A stretch of DNA of 64,000 bases from Spirosoma arboris. GTDB taxonomy: Bacteria > Bacteroidota > Bacteroidia > Cytophagales > Spirosomataceae. Location: positions 558,001 to 622,000 of the forward strand of contig NZ_WPIN01000005.1 of NCBI RefSeq assembly GCF_009754945.1, in the 5' to 3' direction. Positions 17,834 through 27,464 of this stretch are shown in pieces. The notes below the pieces were generated by a model. It ran no database searches, had not been told where the DNA came from, and worked only from the letters and a program-made list of their open reading frames with translations. Both the position numbers and the translations under genes were made by a program. How positions within the stretch are numbered: position 1 is the first letter of the stretch; the number at the start of each line of letters is the position of its first letter.

Positions 17834-20800
17834 CTACAAAGGAATTCTGATTTCTACGCGGGTTCCTGTCAACGGGGCAACTTTATCAATGATAGTTAAA
17901 GTTGCTTCTTTACCTGTCTGCTGACTGAATGCGTCAAAGGTATCTTTTGTGATCGATTCGCCACGCGAGGTGTGTCCTTCTTTTTTTACACCATTGGCTC
18001 GCCCCACGCCATTATCGTCAATGACGCATAGCAATATATCGGCTTGTTTCTCAATCTGAATCAGCAGGAATTTATCGCCCTTTTTAGGCATCAATCCATG
18101 CCAGATCGCATTTTCAACAAAGGGCTGAAACAACATGGGTGGCAACAGGGTGTCATAAAGAATATCATCATCGCCAATAACAAATTGATACTTGAATTCC
18201 TGATTGAACCGCATCGCTTCCAGTTCAACATACATCTGTAGGGTTTCCATAACCCGTTCCAGCTTCATTTGTTGGTAGTTCGAATTCTCTAATATCTTCC
18301 TGACTAATTTGGAAAATTTCGATAGGTATTTTACGCCCTCGATCGGCTGATTCGTAATGATAAAATTTTGTATAGAATTGAGCGAGTTGAAAATAAAATG
18401 GGGGTTCATCTGGCTTTGGAGCGCCTTTAATTTCCACTCACTAATTTGTAAAGCTGTTTTATGCTTTTCATTCAGGAAGCGAATCCTGAACTGAACGGCT
18501 GCCAGTAGTGCACTGGCTATTACTAAAGCGACGAGAACCCGAAACCACCAGGTTTTCCAAAAAGGAGGGTTAATTGTAAACGTAAATGTTGCTTCCTGCC
18601 TGCTTTCTACACCGTCGGCATTAATAGCCTTTACATGCAGGGTGTAGGTATTCGGTGGTAGATTAGTAAAATTAATATTGTTCTGCTTTGAAAACGCTGA
18701 CCAGGTAGCTTCGGGCAAACCAGCCAGTTTATACGTATACCGAATGCCCGCTGGATCGCTTAAACTAATACCGGTAAACTGAAAATTGAGTGCATTCTGG
18801 TAGTAGGGTAGCACGCCATTAACAGGAATCGTTTGGACACTAGTGGGCAATTCATGGGCATTTTGCAACAATTGAGCTGACACGATATGAACCGGAGGGC
18901 TGGTTGCGTTGGTCGGAATATCTCGTATAGAAAACCGCATAGCGCCAGTCGAAGTGCCCGCCCATATGTCGCCTGCATTGTCTTTTAAGAGCGACACTAT
19001 TTGCCAGGTATTATCCAGCATGCCACTCGTACGATTGAAAATGCGGGATACGTACTGTCCTTTTTCTTTAGGTCGCTTCAGGTCAATACGCATGATGCCA
19101 CCAAATGAGCCCACCCAAAGCTGACCCTCATTATCAAATTCAATATCGAGTACACTGTCGTTCTGAAGGCCCTGACGGCTGGTGATCGTCTCTACCGAAA
19201 CAATAGCCCCTTTCTCATCCAGTTGGATTTTCCGAATACCCTTACCAATCGTCCCTACCCAGATTGCACCAGTGGCATCTGTTTTGATCGACTGAATAAA
19301 TACGTTTTCGGTATTGGTTTTTTTAGACAGGTTCGTCCACGTTTTACCGTCAAAAATTCGCAAACCATACGTGCCCAGCCACAATCGATTTTGTTTATCC
19401 TGGTAGAGCGCCAGAATATCATCGACGGCCATTGCCGGTGGCGGACTGAAGGACGTCCACTGGTCATGCTGGTATCGGAATAATTGCTCCCGATTACCCA
19501 TCCAAATGGCGTCGTTTAGGGTATCTTCAAGAAAAGATGAGCAAAACTTTCCGGTGGTTGTAATCTTTCCAATTTGATTACCGCTGAGTTTATAAACTCC
19601 TTCTGCGTCGCAGGAAATCCATAAATTACCTTTGTGGTCGAACCGGGTAAAGTGAATGGGCAGACCGCTGGTTTTCGTTCCATTAAAGGCCTGAAAAGGC
19701 TGAAACAAAGTACCCTGACGGTAGGCAGTAAAGGCTCCATTGCAACCGCCAAAATAAATCACACCATTTTTATCTTTACCAAGCGAATAAATTTCATCGT
19801 TCAGCAGGCCGTCTGATTTGGTAAAAACATCAATAAATCGCTCTTTACATTGCACTAACCCTTCGGGCGATGTGAGCCAGATATTCTCTTCTGTGTCCTT
19901 GCTGATACCCAGACACTTGTCGCTGGGCAGGTAGTTTTTCGTGCTCAGTATCGTGGCGTTGCCCTTATCAATGCAAATGGCTCCCTGATTAGTCGCCAGC
20001 CACAACCGCTGTCGCTTGTCGGTCAGTATATCAAATACACGCAGTTTACTGGGCAAAATCGACGAATACATTGGCTTAACTGTTCCCGCTTTGTATTCGA
20101 GTAGTCCCTGCTCGTAGGTGCCAATCAGCATCTGATTTCCTAAGCGCACAAGACAGCGAGCTTTAATTGGCTGGCCATCAGGGTATTTTATTTCGGCAAA
20201 CCGGTCTTTATCGAGCAGAAAGAGGTGATATGTATTACTAACCAGCAGCTGTCCCGAAGGCGTTTGACAGACACCCCAAAGATGAGTGACGGGTTGTTGT
20301 TGCGTATCGAGTTGAAAAAGTCTGGGTGTTGCTTCGGCATTATCGAAAACCAGCAGTCCTTGCTCACAGGTAGCCCAAATACGTCCATCATGGGTTTTGG
20401 TAAGCCCAAATACACGTTCAATAGGCGTGTTGCCTGCTTTCGTTATATTTCGAAAGCGTCCGTGTTTCCAAATGCTAATGCCATTGAAGGTACCAATCCA
20501 GATATTCTGGTCTTTATCCTGACAAAAGGTGAGCGCCTGATTGTTGACTAATCCGTCGTTAACGGTAAAATTCCTGAAGGTTGCCCCATCAAAACGACCT
20601 ACTCCTCCGTAGGTACCCACCCACAAGTAACCATCACTATCCTGAAGTGATGTAAAACAATAAGACGATGGCAGCCCATCATTGGCCGAAAACTGCCGAC
20701 ACATAAACGGCTGGGCTTCTACCCCTAAGGCAGCAACCAACTCAACATAAATCAGCAGTATGATTTGCAGTAATTTACAGCCTTTTATGCCTGATCTAGT

Positions 20801-20845
20801 AGGCTGGCATTCATGTATCATGTTCATTAATGAACGATTGGGCAT
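17834..20845 (-). CDS. Periplasmic beta-propeller / Y_Y_Y sensor histidine kinase
   Basis: A 1003-aa membrane kinase. After a signal or anchor segment (LLQIILLIYVELVAALGVEA) the extracytoplasmic half is a two-component-regulator propeller with many repeats of the type DSDGYLWVGTYGGVGRFDG. A Y_Y_Y domain follows (RYTYKLAGLPEATWSAFSKQ), then one membrane segment (WFRVLVALVIASALLAAVQF) and a LytS-type kinase with His816 in NPHFIFNSLNSI. There is no fused receiver or DNA-binding domain, unlike hybrid regulators of Bacteroides, and no response regulator gene is adjacent. Its ATG directly follows the TAA of the rhamnosidase gene, indicating co-transcription and probably translational coupling. It probably senses rhamnose-containing glycans or their breakdown products (inference). 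Confidence 0.9.
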   Translation of the reverse strand: MPNRSLMNMIHECQPTRSGIKGCKLLQIILLIYVELVAALGVEAQPFMCRQFSANDGLPSSYCFTSLQDSDGYLWVGTYGGVGRFDGATFRNFTVNDGLVNNQALTFCQDKDQNIWIGTFNGISIWKHGRFRNITKAGNTPIERVFGLTKTHDGRIWATCEQGLLVFDNAEATPRLFQLDTQQQPVTHLWGVCQTPSGQLLVSNTYHLFLLDKDRFAEIKYPDGQPIKARCLVRLGNQMLIGTYEQGLLEYKAGTVKPMYSSILPSKLRVFDILTDKRQRLWLATNQGAICIDKGNATILSTKNYLPSDKCLGISKDTEENIWLTSPEGLVQCKERFIDVFTKSDGLLNDEIYSLGKDKNGVIYFGGCNGAFTAYRQGTLFQPFQAFNGTKTSGLPIHFTRFDHKGNLWISCDAEGVYKLSGNQIGKITTTGKFCSSFLEDTLNDAIWMGNREQLFRYQHDQWTSFSPPPAMAVDDILALYQDKQNRLWLGTYGLRIFDGKTWTNLSKKTNTENVFIQSIKTDATGAIWVGTIGKGIRKIQLDEKGAIVSVETITSRQGLQNDSVLDIEFDNEGQLWVGSFGGIMRIDLKRPKEKGQYVSRIFNRTSGMLDNTWQIVSLLKDNAGDIWAGTSTGAMRFSIRDIPTNATSPPVHIVSAQLLQNAHELPTSVQTIPVNGVLPYYQNALNFQFTGISLSDPAGIRYTYKLAGLPEATWSAFSKQNNINFTNLPPNTYTLHVKAINADGVESRQEATFTFTINPPFWKTWWFRVLVALVIASALLAAVQFRIRFLNEKHKTALQISEWKLKALQSQMNPHFIFNSLNSIQNFIITNQPIEGVKYLSKFSKLVRKILENSNYQQMKLERVMETLQMYVELEAMRFNQEFKYQFVIGDDDILYDTLLPPMLFQPFVENAIWHGLMPKKGDKFLLIQIEKQADILLCVIDDNGVGRANGVKKEGHTSRGESITKDTFDAFSQQTGKEATLTIIDKVAPLTGTRVEIRIPL

Positions 20846-23701
20846 TTAGTTTTGGGACGTGAATTGATACGTACCAGAACCAATTTCTACCTGTAAATAG
20901 CCCTCTTTAAACCCCTTAATGTTTATAGCCGGATTCGTTTTAATTGCTTTCTTCGCTTCCAATACCGTAGCTGGATTTGTTGTTGGAATAAATACCGTTG
21001 CAATAGTATTTACGGGAACAGTAATTGTCAAACTGATTGCTGAGCCAGTTTTTTTCCAGCCTGTTTCAATCATTCCATTAATTGACCGATAAGTAGCTTT
21101 CACCTCGTTGATTCCCTCTTTGGCAATTTCGGGTTTAATTGTGAATGTTCTATAGCCCGCTTCACCAACCTTAAGTCCGGCGGCATAGTCAAATAACCAT
21201 TCGTTTACCGAGCCAAAGGCATAGTGGTTGAATGAATTCATTCCGGCATTATTTTCAAACCCTTTGCCTTTAATATAGCTATTCCAACGCTCCCAAATTG
21301 TATTGGCTCCATTTTTTACTTCAAAACCCCAGGAAGGATACTCTGTACTCAATAACAATTTGTAGGCTTCGTTGCTATGTCCTGTACTCGACAGCGCTGG
21401 TAATAAGGGCTTTACACCTAAAAATCCGGTGGAGAGTTTGTTATTATTTGCCTTTATAAGATCGACCAGCCAATTACCTGCTTTTTGATTCAATTCGGGC
21501 ATGAGCATGTGCATATAAATCGCATTGGCATAGGCGGTTTGCGTATGTCCATCAAAACCCATTTCGCCATCTACATAGCCGTTTCCATCCCCATACGCTG
21601 CGCTGTTTGTTTTAAATTTTCCCGTTTTGTCGGTATAATGGGTCAAAAGCGCCTGCTTAATTTTAGTAAAAATGGCATCATAATAAGCTGACTCATCGAG
21701 CTTGCCAATAGCCTTTGCCATTTCGGCCATCATAGAAGCTACATAGCCATAATACATCGTTGCCAACAAATCAGGGGGTGTTTTTTTACCGACCGAAAGC
21801 CAGTCACCAAACCCACCTTTAGGAGAAATATCTTCGAAACTTGCTTCTTTATATACGTATTCGCCTTTACTCTTCGCTTCCATAAACTTGAGATAGGCCA
21901 CCATATTTGGCCAGAATTCACGAATCACCTTTGTATCGCCATAGGTTTTGTAAATCGTATAGGGGCAAATAATGCCAGCTTCTGACCAGCCCGGAGAATA
22001 CGTGTCAGTTTTGCGAACATTGGGTGCAGGCGCATAAATCGGATACGTATGATCGGCGCGCTGGGCATCATTCAGATCAACGAGCCATTTTGTAAAAAAA
22101 GCTGATATATCATTATTAAAGGTCGCTGATTGAATATACGCCTGTGCATCACCCGTCCAGCCAAGTCGTTCATCGCGTTGAGGGCAATCTGTAGGAACGT
22201 CAAAATAGTTGGAACGCTGTGTCCAGACAATGTTTTCATAGAGCTTATTAATCAGCTTATTGTCTGTTTCAAACGAACCAGCTGATGGCGTTGCTGAACT
22301 TAGGACAATGCCCGTTATAGCCTCCAATCCGGGGGCTGTTCTAAACCCAGACACTTCTACATATTGAAATCCATGATACGTAAATTTAGGTGTCCACGTT
22401 TCTCCTTCCTTCTTACCTTTAAGTATATACGTATCCGTTGCCCGCGCTTTCCGTAAGTTCTCGGTCATTATTTCCCCATTCGGAAATAGCACTTCACCAA
22501 ATTTCAAGGTGATTGTATCGCCTTTATTTCCTTTTACATTAAGTCGGACAAGTCCCGCAAAATTTTGCCCTAAATCAAAAAGATACCTCCCTCCGGCTTT
22601 TGGTGTAACTGTTTTTGCTTTCAGTTCCTGAAAAACCTGAATTGTATTTCCTGGGTAAGCCTCTATTTTCCGCTCTGGCTTATCTGGATAAATGGCGCTA
22701 TTTTTCCATTTCGAATCATCATAGCCTGCTTTACTCCAATTATCAAATTCTAAATTGGCGTTATACGTCTCCCCGTTCAATAAATCGGCTTCAACGATTG
22801 GTCCATGATTTGTTTTCCAAGTTTGATCAGAAGCAATCGTTTCTTTCTCACCACTGGTATACTCTACCTCCAACTGTGCTTTCAAAAGTGGAACATTGCC
22901 ATAGAAATTTCTCACAACCGGATTCCCAACTAGTAGTGCATAGCCAAGATAGCCAGCATACCAACCGTCTGCAATAACAGCTCCCAGCGCATTCTTACCA
23001 GCCTTTACATCGGAGGTAACATCATACGTTTGGTAATAAACCCGCTTGTTATAATCGGTCCATCCTGGCGTAAAATAGTCTTTACCAATCCGTTTGCCAT
23101 TAAGTTGAAATTCATACAAACCAAGTGACGTAACGTACAGTCTTGCTCGTTTAACTGATCCTTTTAATTGAGTTTCTTTCCTAAAAAAAGGAGCAGGTGG
23201 CAACTGATACGTCTTTCCTTTTCCTAGTGCAGTTAAATCATTTCCTATCCATTCTGCTTTCCAGTCAGCTTTGTTCAGCAAACCCATTTCCCATTTGGCA
23301 GTTGCACTCCATGGGCCAGGCTGCCCGGTTTTGTCCCAACTACGAACCTTCCAAAAGCAAACGGTTCTTGATGCCAAGGGCTTTCCGCCATATTCTACCT
23401 GATTGGTGGTATTCCCAATCACTTTGTTTGAATTCCAAAGATCGGCTTTGTCGGAAGCTAGTAATTCCGATGATGACGCTACCAGTAGCTGGTAGGCCGT
23501 TTGCACCTGCCCCCTACCTGTAGCTGTTAACTCCCAGCTTAAACGAGGTTTTACGACATCTGTTACGGGGGTTATTTTGTATTCAGTCCGAAGGTTAAGC
23601 GGCTTTAAATCAGTTGTCATTGCAAACAATTTAGGACATAGTACAGCAGCGAAAAAAGCGATCAAAACTATGGTTTGAGTAGTAGACTGAGCAAATTTCA
23701 T
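20846..23701 (-). CDS. Alpha-L-rhamnosidase, glycoside hydrolase family 78
   Basis: A 951-aa secreted enzyme (signal TTQTIVLIAFFAAVLCPKLFA). The N-terminal part has the Bac_rhamnosid fibronectin-like and beta-sandwich modules (LRTEYKITPVTDVVKPRLSW, then RARLYVTSLGLYEFQLNGKR). The (alpha/alpha)6 catalytic domain shows the diagnostic DCPQRDERLGWTGDAQ segment, whose acidic residues include the general acid, and GANTIWERWNSY further on. The C-terminal domain ends with a GSGTYQFTSQ strand. It releases terminal alpha-L-rhamnose from plant glycosides, pectin side chains or bacterial polysaccharides. The sensor kinase downstream shares its transcript. Confidence 0.93.
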   Translation of the reverse strand: MKFAQSTTQTIVLIAFFAAVLCPKLFAMTTDLKPLNLRTEYKITPVTDVVKPRLSWELTATGRGQVQTAYQLLVASSSELLASDKADLWNSNKVIGNTTNQVEYGGKPLASRTVCFWKVRSWDKTGQPGPWSATAKWEMGLLNKADWKAEWIGNDLTALGKGKTYQLPPAPFFRKETQLKGSVKRARLYVTSLGLYEFQLNGKRIGKDYFTPGWTDYNKRVYYQTYDVTSDVKAGKNALGAVIADGWYAGYLGYALLVGNPVVRNFYGNVPLLKAQLEVEYTSGEKETIASDQTWKTNHGPIVEADLLNGETYNANLEFDNWSKAGYDDSKWKNSAIYPDKPERKIEAYPGNTIQVFQELKAKTVTPKAGGRYLFDLGQNFAGLVRLNVKGNKGDTITLKFGEVLFPNGEIMTENLRKARATDTYILKGKKEGETWTPKFTYHGFQYVEVSGFRTAPGLEAITGIVLSSATPSAGSFETDNKLINKLYENIVWTQRSNYFDVPTDCPQRDERLGWTGDAQAYIQSATFNNDISAFFTKWLVDLNDAQRADHTYPIYAPAPNVRKTDTYSPGWSEAGIICPYTIYKTYGDTKVIREFWPNMVAYLKFMEAKSKGEYVYKEASFEDISPKGGFGDWLSVGKKTPPDLLATMYYGYVASMMAEMAKAIGKLDESAYYDAIFTKIKQALLTHYTDKTGKFKTNSAAYGDGNGYVDGEMGFDGHTQTAYANAIYMHMLMPELNQKAGNWLVDLIKANNNKLSTGFLGVKPLLPALSSTGHSNEAYKLLLSTEYPSWGFEVKNGANTIWERWNSYIKGKGFENNAGMNSFNHYAFGSVNEWLFDYAAGLKVGEAGYRTFTIKPEIAKEGINEVKATYRSINGMIETGWKKTGSAISLTITVPVNTIATVFIPTTNPATVLEAKKAIKTNPAINIKGFKEGYLQVEIGSGTYQFTSQN

Positions 23702-23998
23702 GGATTAGATAGCGGCTTCTTTGGGAAGCAAATCCGTTCGTTATAGGCAGATGGTATAGTTCTGCAAAGGGAAGTCAATTGCCAAAACTACTCCACGGAA
23801 AAGGTTAGTAGGCTCATCTACACCAAATGATACTTTCTACATACAAATAGTGTCAACATGTAAAACGAATGAGCTATATAGTAAAATAGAACCACTCAAA
23901 CATATTATTAAATCAGTTAGACAATTAAGCATATCCAACCTTCAGGTTTTCAATCCTACTTCTGATTTTATGCGCTGATTTTTGCAATAACTTTAAAA

Positions 23999-24778
23999 AT
24001 GAGCCACGAAATTCTTAATACTTTCATTGAGCGAGATTCTATAGATTATTCTAAACGATATCGCTTTAATCCGGACGAAGATGGTCGGTGTAACACAAGT
24101 CGAAAAGGACAACTTGTGTTACACCGTCGGTTGGTCAATGCAGTTTTAGGGATTAATTTCCCTAAGACCAACTTGAAAGTTGTGGAGCAGATTGAGAAAA
24201 ATGGACAACTCTGCGGACTGATTATTCAACCAGTTATAGAACCTCAAGCTGAGCGCATTACTATTTATCGGTTCAAATATGGCGCAATATTGGCACTCGA
24301 TACTTTGTTGAGCAAACTTAATTTAAACTACAAGCGATTTCAGTATTCATTTATTAGTGAATTAATAACCCTAGACGATAGATCCTTCGGTATCAGATTA
24401 ACATTAGAAGAAACAAAATCCTGGCCCGAATATCTTGACACTAATACTGAATCGGCAATACTACTACCAAAAAATGTAGTAGAACATACAGACCCTTATA
24501 TCAACTATTTAATCAGTACATGGACATTAGAAAACGAACTGAATTATGGACAGCTAAAAAATAAAGAAGAACAAATTCAATCGTTATTTTCTAAGCTTTT
24601 AGATGTAAAAGATGGACTAAAAGCGCAAACCAATAATCTTGATTTCTATGATAATCTTTCTGATTTTAGTTTATCATTAAATTATATATTATTTCAAAAT
24701 GAATATTCAGAAAATATTTTAGGTCTAATTGCTTTTATAGCTAAAATGAAAGAATTTTTTGATAAAGATAAGCACTAG
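23999..24778 (+). CDS. Hypothetical protein, 259 aa, AT-rich gene
   Basis: Not recognised. There is no signal peptide or membrane segment. The N-terminal 60 residues are basic (CNTSRKGQLVLHRRLVNAVL); the rest mixes strands and helices and ends in a helical segment IAFIAKMKEFFDKDKH. The gene is clearly more AT-rich than the enzymes around it, hinting at recent acquisition. A perfect 15-bp inverted repeat lies inside the coding sequence at 24086-24126. A TAACTTTA element close to the start codon could be a promoter box. Confidence 0.6.
   Translation: MSHEILNTFIERDSIDYSKRYRFNPDEDGRCNTSRKGQLVLHRRLVNAVLGINFPKTNLKVVEQIEKNGQLCGLIIQPVIEPQAERITIYRFKYGAILALDTLLSKLNLNYKRFQYSFISELITLDDRSFGIRLTLEETKSWPEYLDTNTESAILLPKNVVEHTDPYINYLISTWTLENELNYGQLKNKEEQIQSLFSKLLDVKDGLKAQTNNLDFYDNLSDFSLSLNYILFQNEYSENILGLIAFIAKMKEFFDKDKH
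24086..24126. repeat. 15-bp inverted repeat inside a coding sequence
   Basis: CGGTGTAACACAAGT (24086-24100) is repeated in reverse complement at 24112-24126 with an 11-nt spacer. It encodes residues 30-43 of the 259-aa hypothetical protein, so it would form a hairpin early in the mRNA. Confidence 0.75.
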
Positions 24779-24892
24779 CATATTTTCATATCGAAAGTTT
24801 TATAATTGATTTTCTGAAATTTAGAAAAATTTCAAGTGTTGCATTATTACCTGGTATTATTTTAATGATTTTTTAGCAAAAAACTTACTGCC

Positions 24893-25162
24893 ATGATCAG
24901 TAAAACCGAATTAGTTCCCATTACACATGAAACAGCTATTGAACTGATTGGTCAAGTTATTGCCCATTATACTGGTTTATGCGAACAAGAAAAGAAGCAA
25001 CCGTTTCCAGATCTAGCTTCTATTGTTCAATGGGAAATACAAGTGTACAATTTGCAGCAAGAACAAAGAGCCTGTCGGCTCCTGTCTACAAGATCATTAA
25101 TGATAAAAAAGGTACACACGGTTTATTTTCCTTTTCTAAAGAACCTCAACAAGTACGCATGA
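24893..25162 (+). CDS. Small hypothetical protein, 89 aa
   Basis: Not recognised. The N-terminal part reads as an amphipathic helix (HETAIELIGQVIAHYTGLCEQEKK) followed by a mixed helical segment (WEIQVYNLQQEQRACRLLST) and a basic hydrophobic tail. No signal or membrane segment. A competing frame overlaps from 24979, but this frame has the longer start, plausible composition and an AT-rich upstream region. It precedes the ECF sigma factor by 64 bp and could share its transcript. Confidence 0.45.
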   Translation: MISKTELVPITHETAIELIGQVIAHYTGLCEQEKKQPFPDLASIVQWEIQVYNLQQEQRACRLLSTRSLMIKKVHTVYFPFLKNLNKYA

Positions 25163-25226
25163 AGAGGTTAGCCTCATTCTATGCCTTACACCGACCTAGT
25201 AGCTATTAAACAACTTCCTATCCCCA

Positions 25227-25781
25227 ATGGCGAATCTCTCTGACCAAGACCTGGTTGCTCACTACATCAATACTGGTAGCAACTATTACTTTGCCCAAAT
25301 TTATACCCGGCATCATCAAGATGTATATAGAAAATGCCTGTTTTACGCTGGTAACACCGCTGATGCCGAGGATTTTACGCAGGATATCTTTGTAACGCTG
25401 GCACTAAAATTAAAAAACTACAGACGCGAAGCAAAGTTTACGACCTGGTTACACGCTATCACGGTCAATTACTGCATTGACCAGCTTCGGAAGCAAAAGC
25501 AGCTCAGGACTCTTCAACAAAGTTATATACTCGATTCTTCATATACCAGCAACCGGCCCACCGTAACTGACGAGGTTTATTTTCAGGCTTTTGAACAGGT
25601 AATCAATCAACTTCCACCGAAACAACGAGATCTCCTGATGGCTAAATATAAGGCCGGCATCCAAATCAATGATATTGCGTTGAACCGAGATCTGACACCA
25701 AGCGCGGTTAAAATGCAGCTTAAACGTGCTCGGGAATATGCACGCAGCTTATACGATAAGATTCTAGAAAAAGAGGATTAA
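25227..25781 (+). CDS. ECF-type RNA polymerase sigma factor
   Basis: A 184-aa sigma-70 family factor with only regions 2 and 4. Region 2 spans about residues 20-90 with the core-binding segment AEDFTQDIFVTLALKLKNYR and the -10 recognition helix FTTWLHAITVNYCIDQLRKQ. Region 4 covers residues 125-180, with QLPPKQRDLLMAKYKAGIQINDIA and the helix-turn-helix around LTPSAVKMQLKRAR. No anti-sigma (FecR) or zinc-finger gene follows; instead there are 770 bp of gene-free AT-rich DNA. Its target regulon is unknown. Confidence 0.92.
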   Translation: MANLSDQDLVAHYINTGSNYYFAQIYTRHHQDVYRKCLFYAGNTADAEDFTQDIFVTLALKLKNYRREAKFTTWLHAITVNYCIDQLRKQKQLRTLQQSYILDSSYTSNRPTVTDEVYFQAFEQVINQLPPKQRDLLMAKYKAGIQINDIALNRDLTPSAVKMQLKRAREYARSLYDKILEKED

Positions 25782-26555
25782 CGGTTTACATAATTTTCAT
25801 TCTACCAGTTCACAATTTTCATTAATTGCTAACTAAAGTTATTAGGATTTTCGCACAAAAAGAACAATCTTTTAGGAGTAAATCTTAGGAGCGTCATTCT
25901 TTTCATAAGAAACTCCTACTGAAGTTATTGAAAATAAACACTACTAGAGTAACTTTTGAGACTATCTTATACGACAAAAAAAATGCACTTTAATTTTACT
26001 CAATTATTAGATCAATACTAAAATCTTATTATTACCCAAACAACAAAGTAATATAGTAATTAATAGCTTAGTTTTTCTTATTTACTTGTTATACAAAAGA
26101 ATTAATTAAAGAAATTAGCTATTGAAAGTCGTTAATTATTTATAGCAAATTCAAGAATACTCAGATCACAATAAATCAAAGACTAAAATACAAGCTAAAA
26201 AACATGCAAATGATTGAGTCGTGATTAATTTCTAATTTTATTATCAACGATCCATTGCTGGCGTTATTTAGGCTTTAGTAGATAAGGAAATGGGTATAGA
26301 GTAAGTAAGTATTCTATGGATTACTTGCACAATTAACTCATTAATCCTCCATTAGCTCATGTAATCAAATCTTTCTTATAGAAATGCCGTAGTCTGACAC
26401 GTTGCACCAGAGTGATCCGATGCCTTATAAAATGATTATAGATAATAATTCAAATAATATTACTAAGCCAATAATAGGAGTTGAGCAAGCGTAAATTTGC
26501 CCTAATTTTTCAATACAAAAAACAATATAATCTATTAGTTTATAAGGATTTCAAA
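25782..26555. other. 774-bp AT-rich stretch without genes
   Basis: No frame of useful length or recognisable composition was found on either strand. The sequence is very AT-rich with many short A and T runs. I see no tRNA-like cloverleaf or repeat array. It lies between the end of the sigma factor transcript and the palindromic terminator of the surface-protein gene run, so it is a boundary region and could contain a small RNA not visible by eye. Confidence 0.6.
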
Positions 26556-26606
26556 TTCTGTTGGTTCTATAGCTTGTAATAATTACAAGCTATAGAACCA
26601 ACAGAA
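26556..26606 (-). terminator. 51-nt perfect palindrome closing the surface-protein gene run
   Basis: Arms of 25 bp are perfectly complementary around a single central A (arm core TTGGTTCTATAGCTTGTAAT). It lies 10 bp after the stop of the minus-strand gene at 26617. On the minus strand the stem is followed by TTTGAAA. It should be a very stable terminator or 3' mRNA stabiliser for the long adhesin transcript. Confidence 0.8.
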
Positions 26607-26616
26607 ACCATAGAAT

Positions 26617-27441
26617 TTAATCTTTTACCCAAATCCGCTGAACAAATCGTTGGTTGGCAGTGGGTCGCTCGAGCGATAAGAGCCAATACGCAGCATCGGT
26701 AGCGGGAACAGACATTTGCCGACCACTTAAGTTGATTACTTTGTCTGTTAGCCGCTTTTGTTCCATACCTGTTAGCGTATATAGAACGACCGTCACGGTT
26801 TCATTGGGAGAGAACCCTTTGAGATATAATCGAAACGAGCCAGCAGGGGCAGGATTTGGATAGGCAATCAACTGTACCTTAGTCCCTTCATCAGTGACGC
26901 TGAGAGCAGAATCATCTTGACGTACAGATAAAACCACCGGACGACTATCAACGGCAAGATAATCCACGCCATTCTGATCAGACATATAATTGCTAAAGTC
27001 ACCTCCGTTCATACCAGGCTGTGCTGAATTCGGATCTATGCCGTTACGAAACAATCGAACATTTTCAACGTAACCCGACGGCAGTGTAAAATCAAACAAA
27101 AGGTACTCATTTCCAGCTATCATATCCAACTTTCCTCCCGAACCAGTAATCCCATGAAAGAGGGAATTTGGATCTGCCTGGGGGTGATTGACAACCGAAT
27201 TATCAGACCAGGTACCAGCACTGGTACTCCGAATTGACAAGCGATCTTTCGATTGATTAGCAGGCAAAACGACTGATATCTGCGAGGGTCCCCATATAAA
27301 ATTCTTGGCAGAAAAGTTGGGTTGAGCAAAGACTTCATACCGGTTTTGCTCGGCATTAAAACCCATCCTTAGCGCAACTTTAGACTGTGCCAAAGCGGGC
27401 AAGCACAACGCAATACTGATAATGAGATAAACTGTTTTCAT
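26617..27441 (-). CDS. Secreted cohesin-like protein with type IX (type A) sorting tail
   Basis: A protein of about 274 aa from the preferred start at 27441, which begins directly with a signal peptide (MKTVYLIISIALCLPALAQ); ATG 27453 is also possible, and the longest frame to 27501 overlaps the upstream gene. Residues 20-165 form a beta domain (RMGFNAEQNRYEVFAQPNFS, then LFDFTLPSGYVENVRLFRNG and PGMNGGDFSNYM) that is paralogous to the proteins at 28939 and the N-terminus of the 1403-aa protein. It has a cohesin-like feel, which is inference. The last 80 residues are a T9SS type A domain (YPNPAPAGSFRLYL ... FVQRIWVKD), so it should be exported across the outer membrane and anchored or released. 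It is the last gene of the run. Confidence 0.75.
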   Translation of the reverse strand: MKTVYLIISIALCLPALAQSKVALRMGFNAEQNRYEVFAQPNFSAKNFIWGPSQISVVLPANQSKDRLSIRSTSAGTWSDNSVVNHPQADPNSLFHGITGSGGKLDMIAGNEYLLFDFTLPSGYVENVRLFRNGIDPNSAQPGMNGGDFSNYMSDQNGVDYLAVDSRPVVLSVRQDDSALSVTDEGTKVQLIAYPNPAPAGSFRLYLKGFSPNETVTVVLYTLTGMEQKRLTDKVINLSGRQMSVPATDAAYWLLSLERPTANQRFVQRIWVKD

Positions 27442-27464
27442 AAACATAGTCATTTTATTAGCGA

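Noticed and set aside
24979..25209. Overlapping 76-residue frame near the ECF sigma factor
   Set aside because: Overlaps the better-supported 89-aa frame, has a later start and odd composition.
25782..26555. AT-rich gap considered as an origin of replication
   Set aside because: No DnaA-box cluster or replication gene could be recognised by eye.
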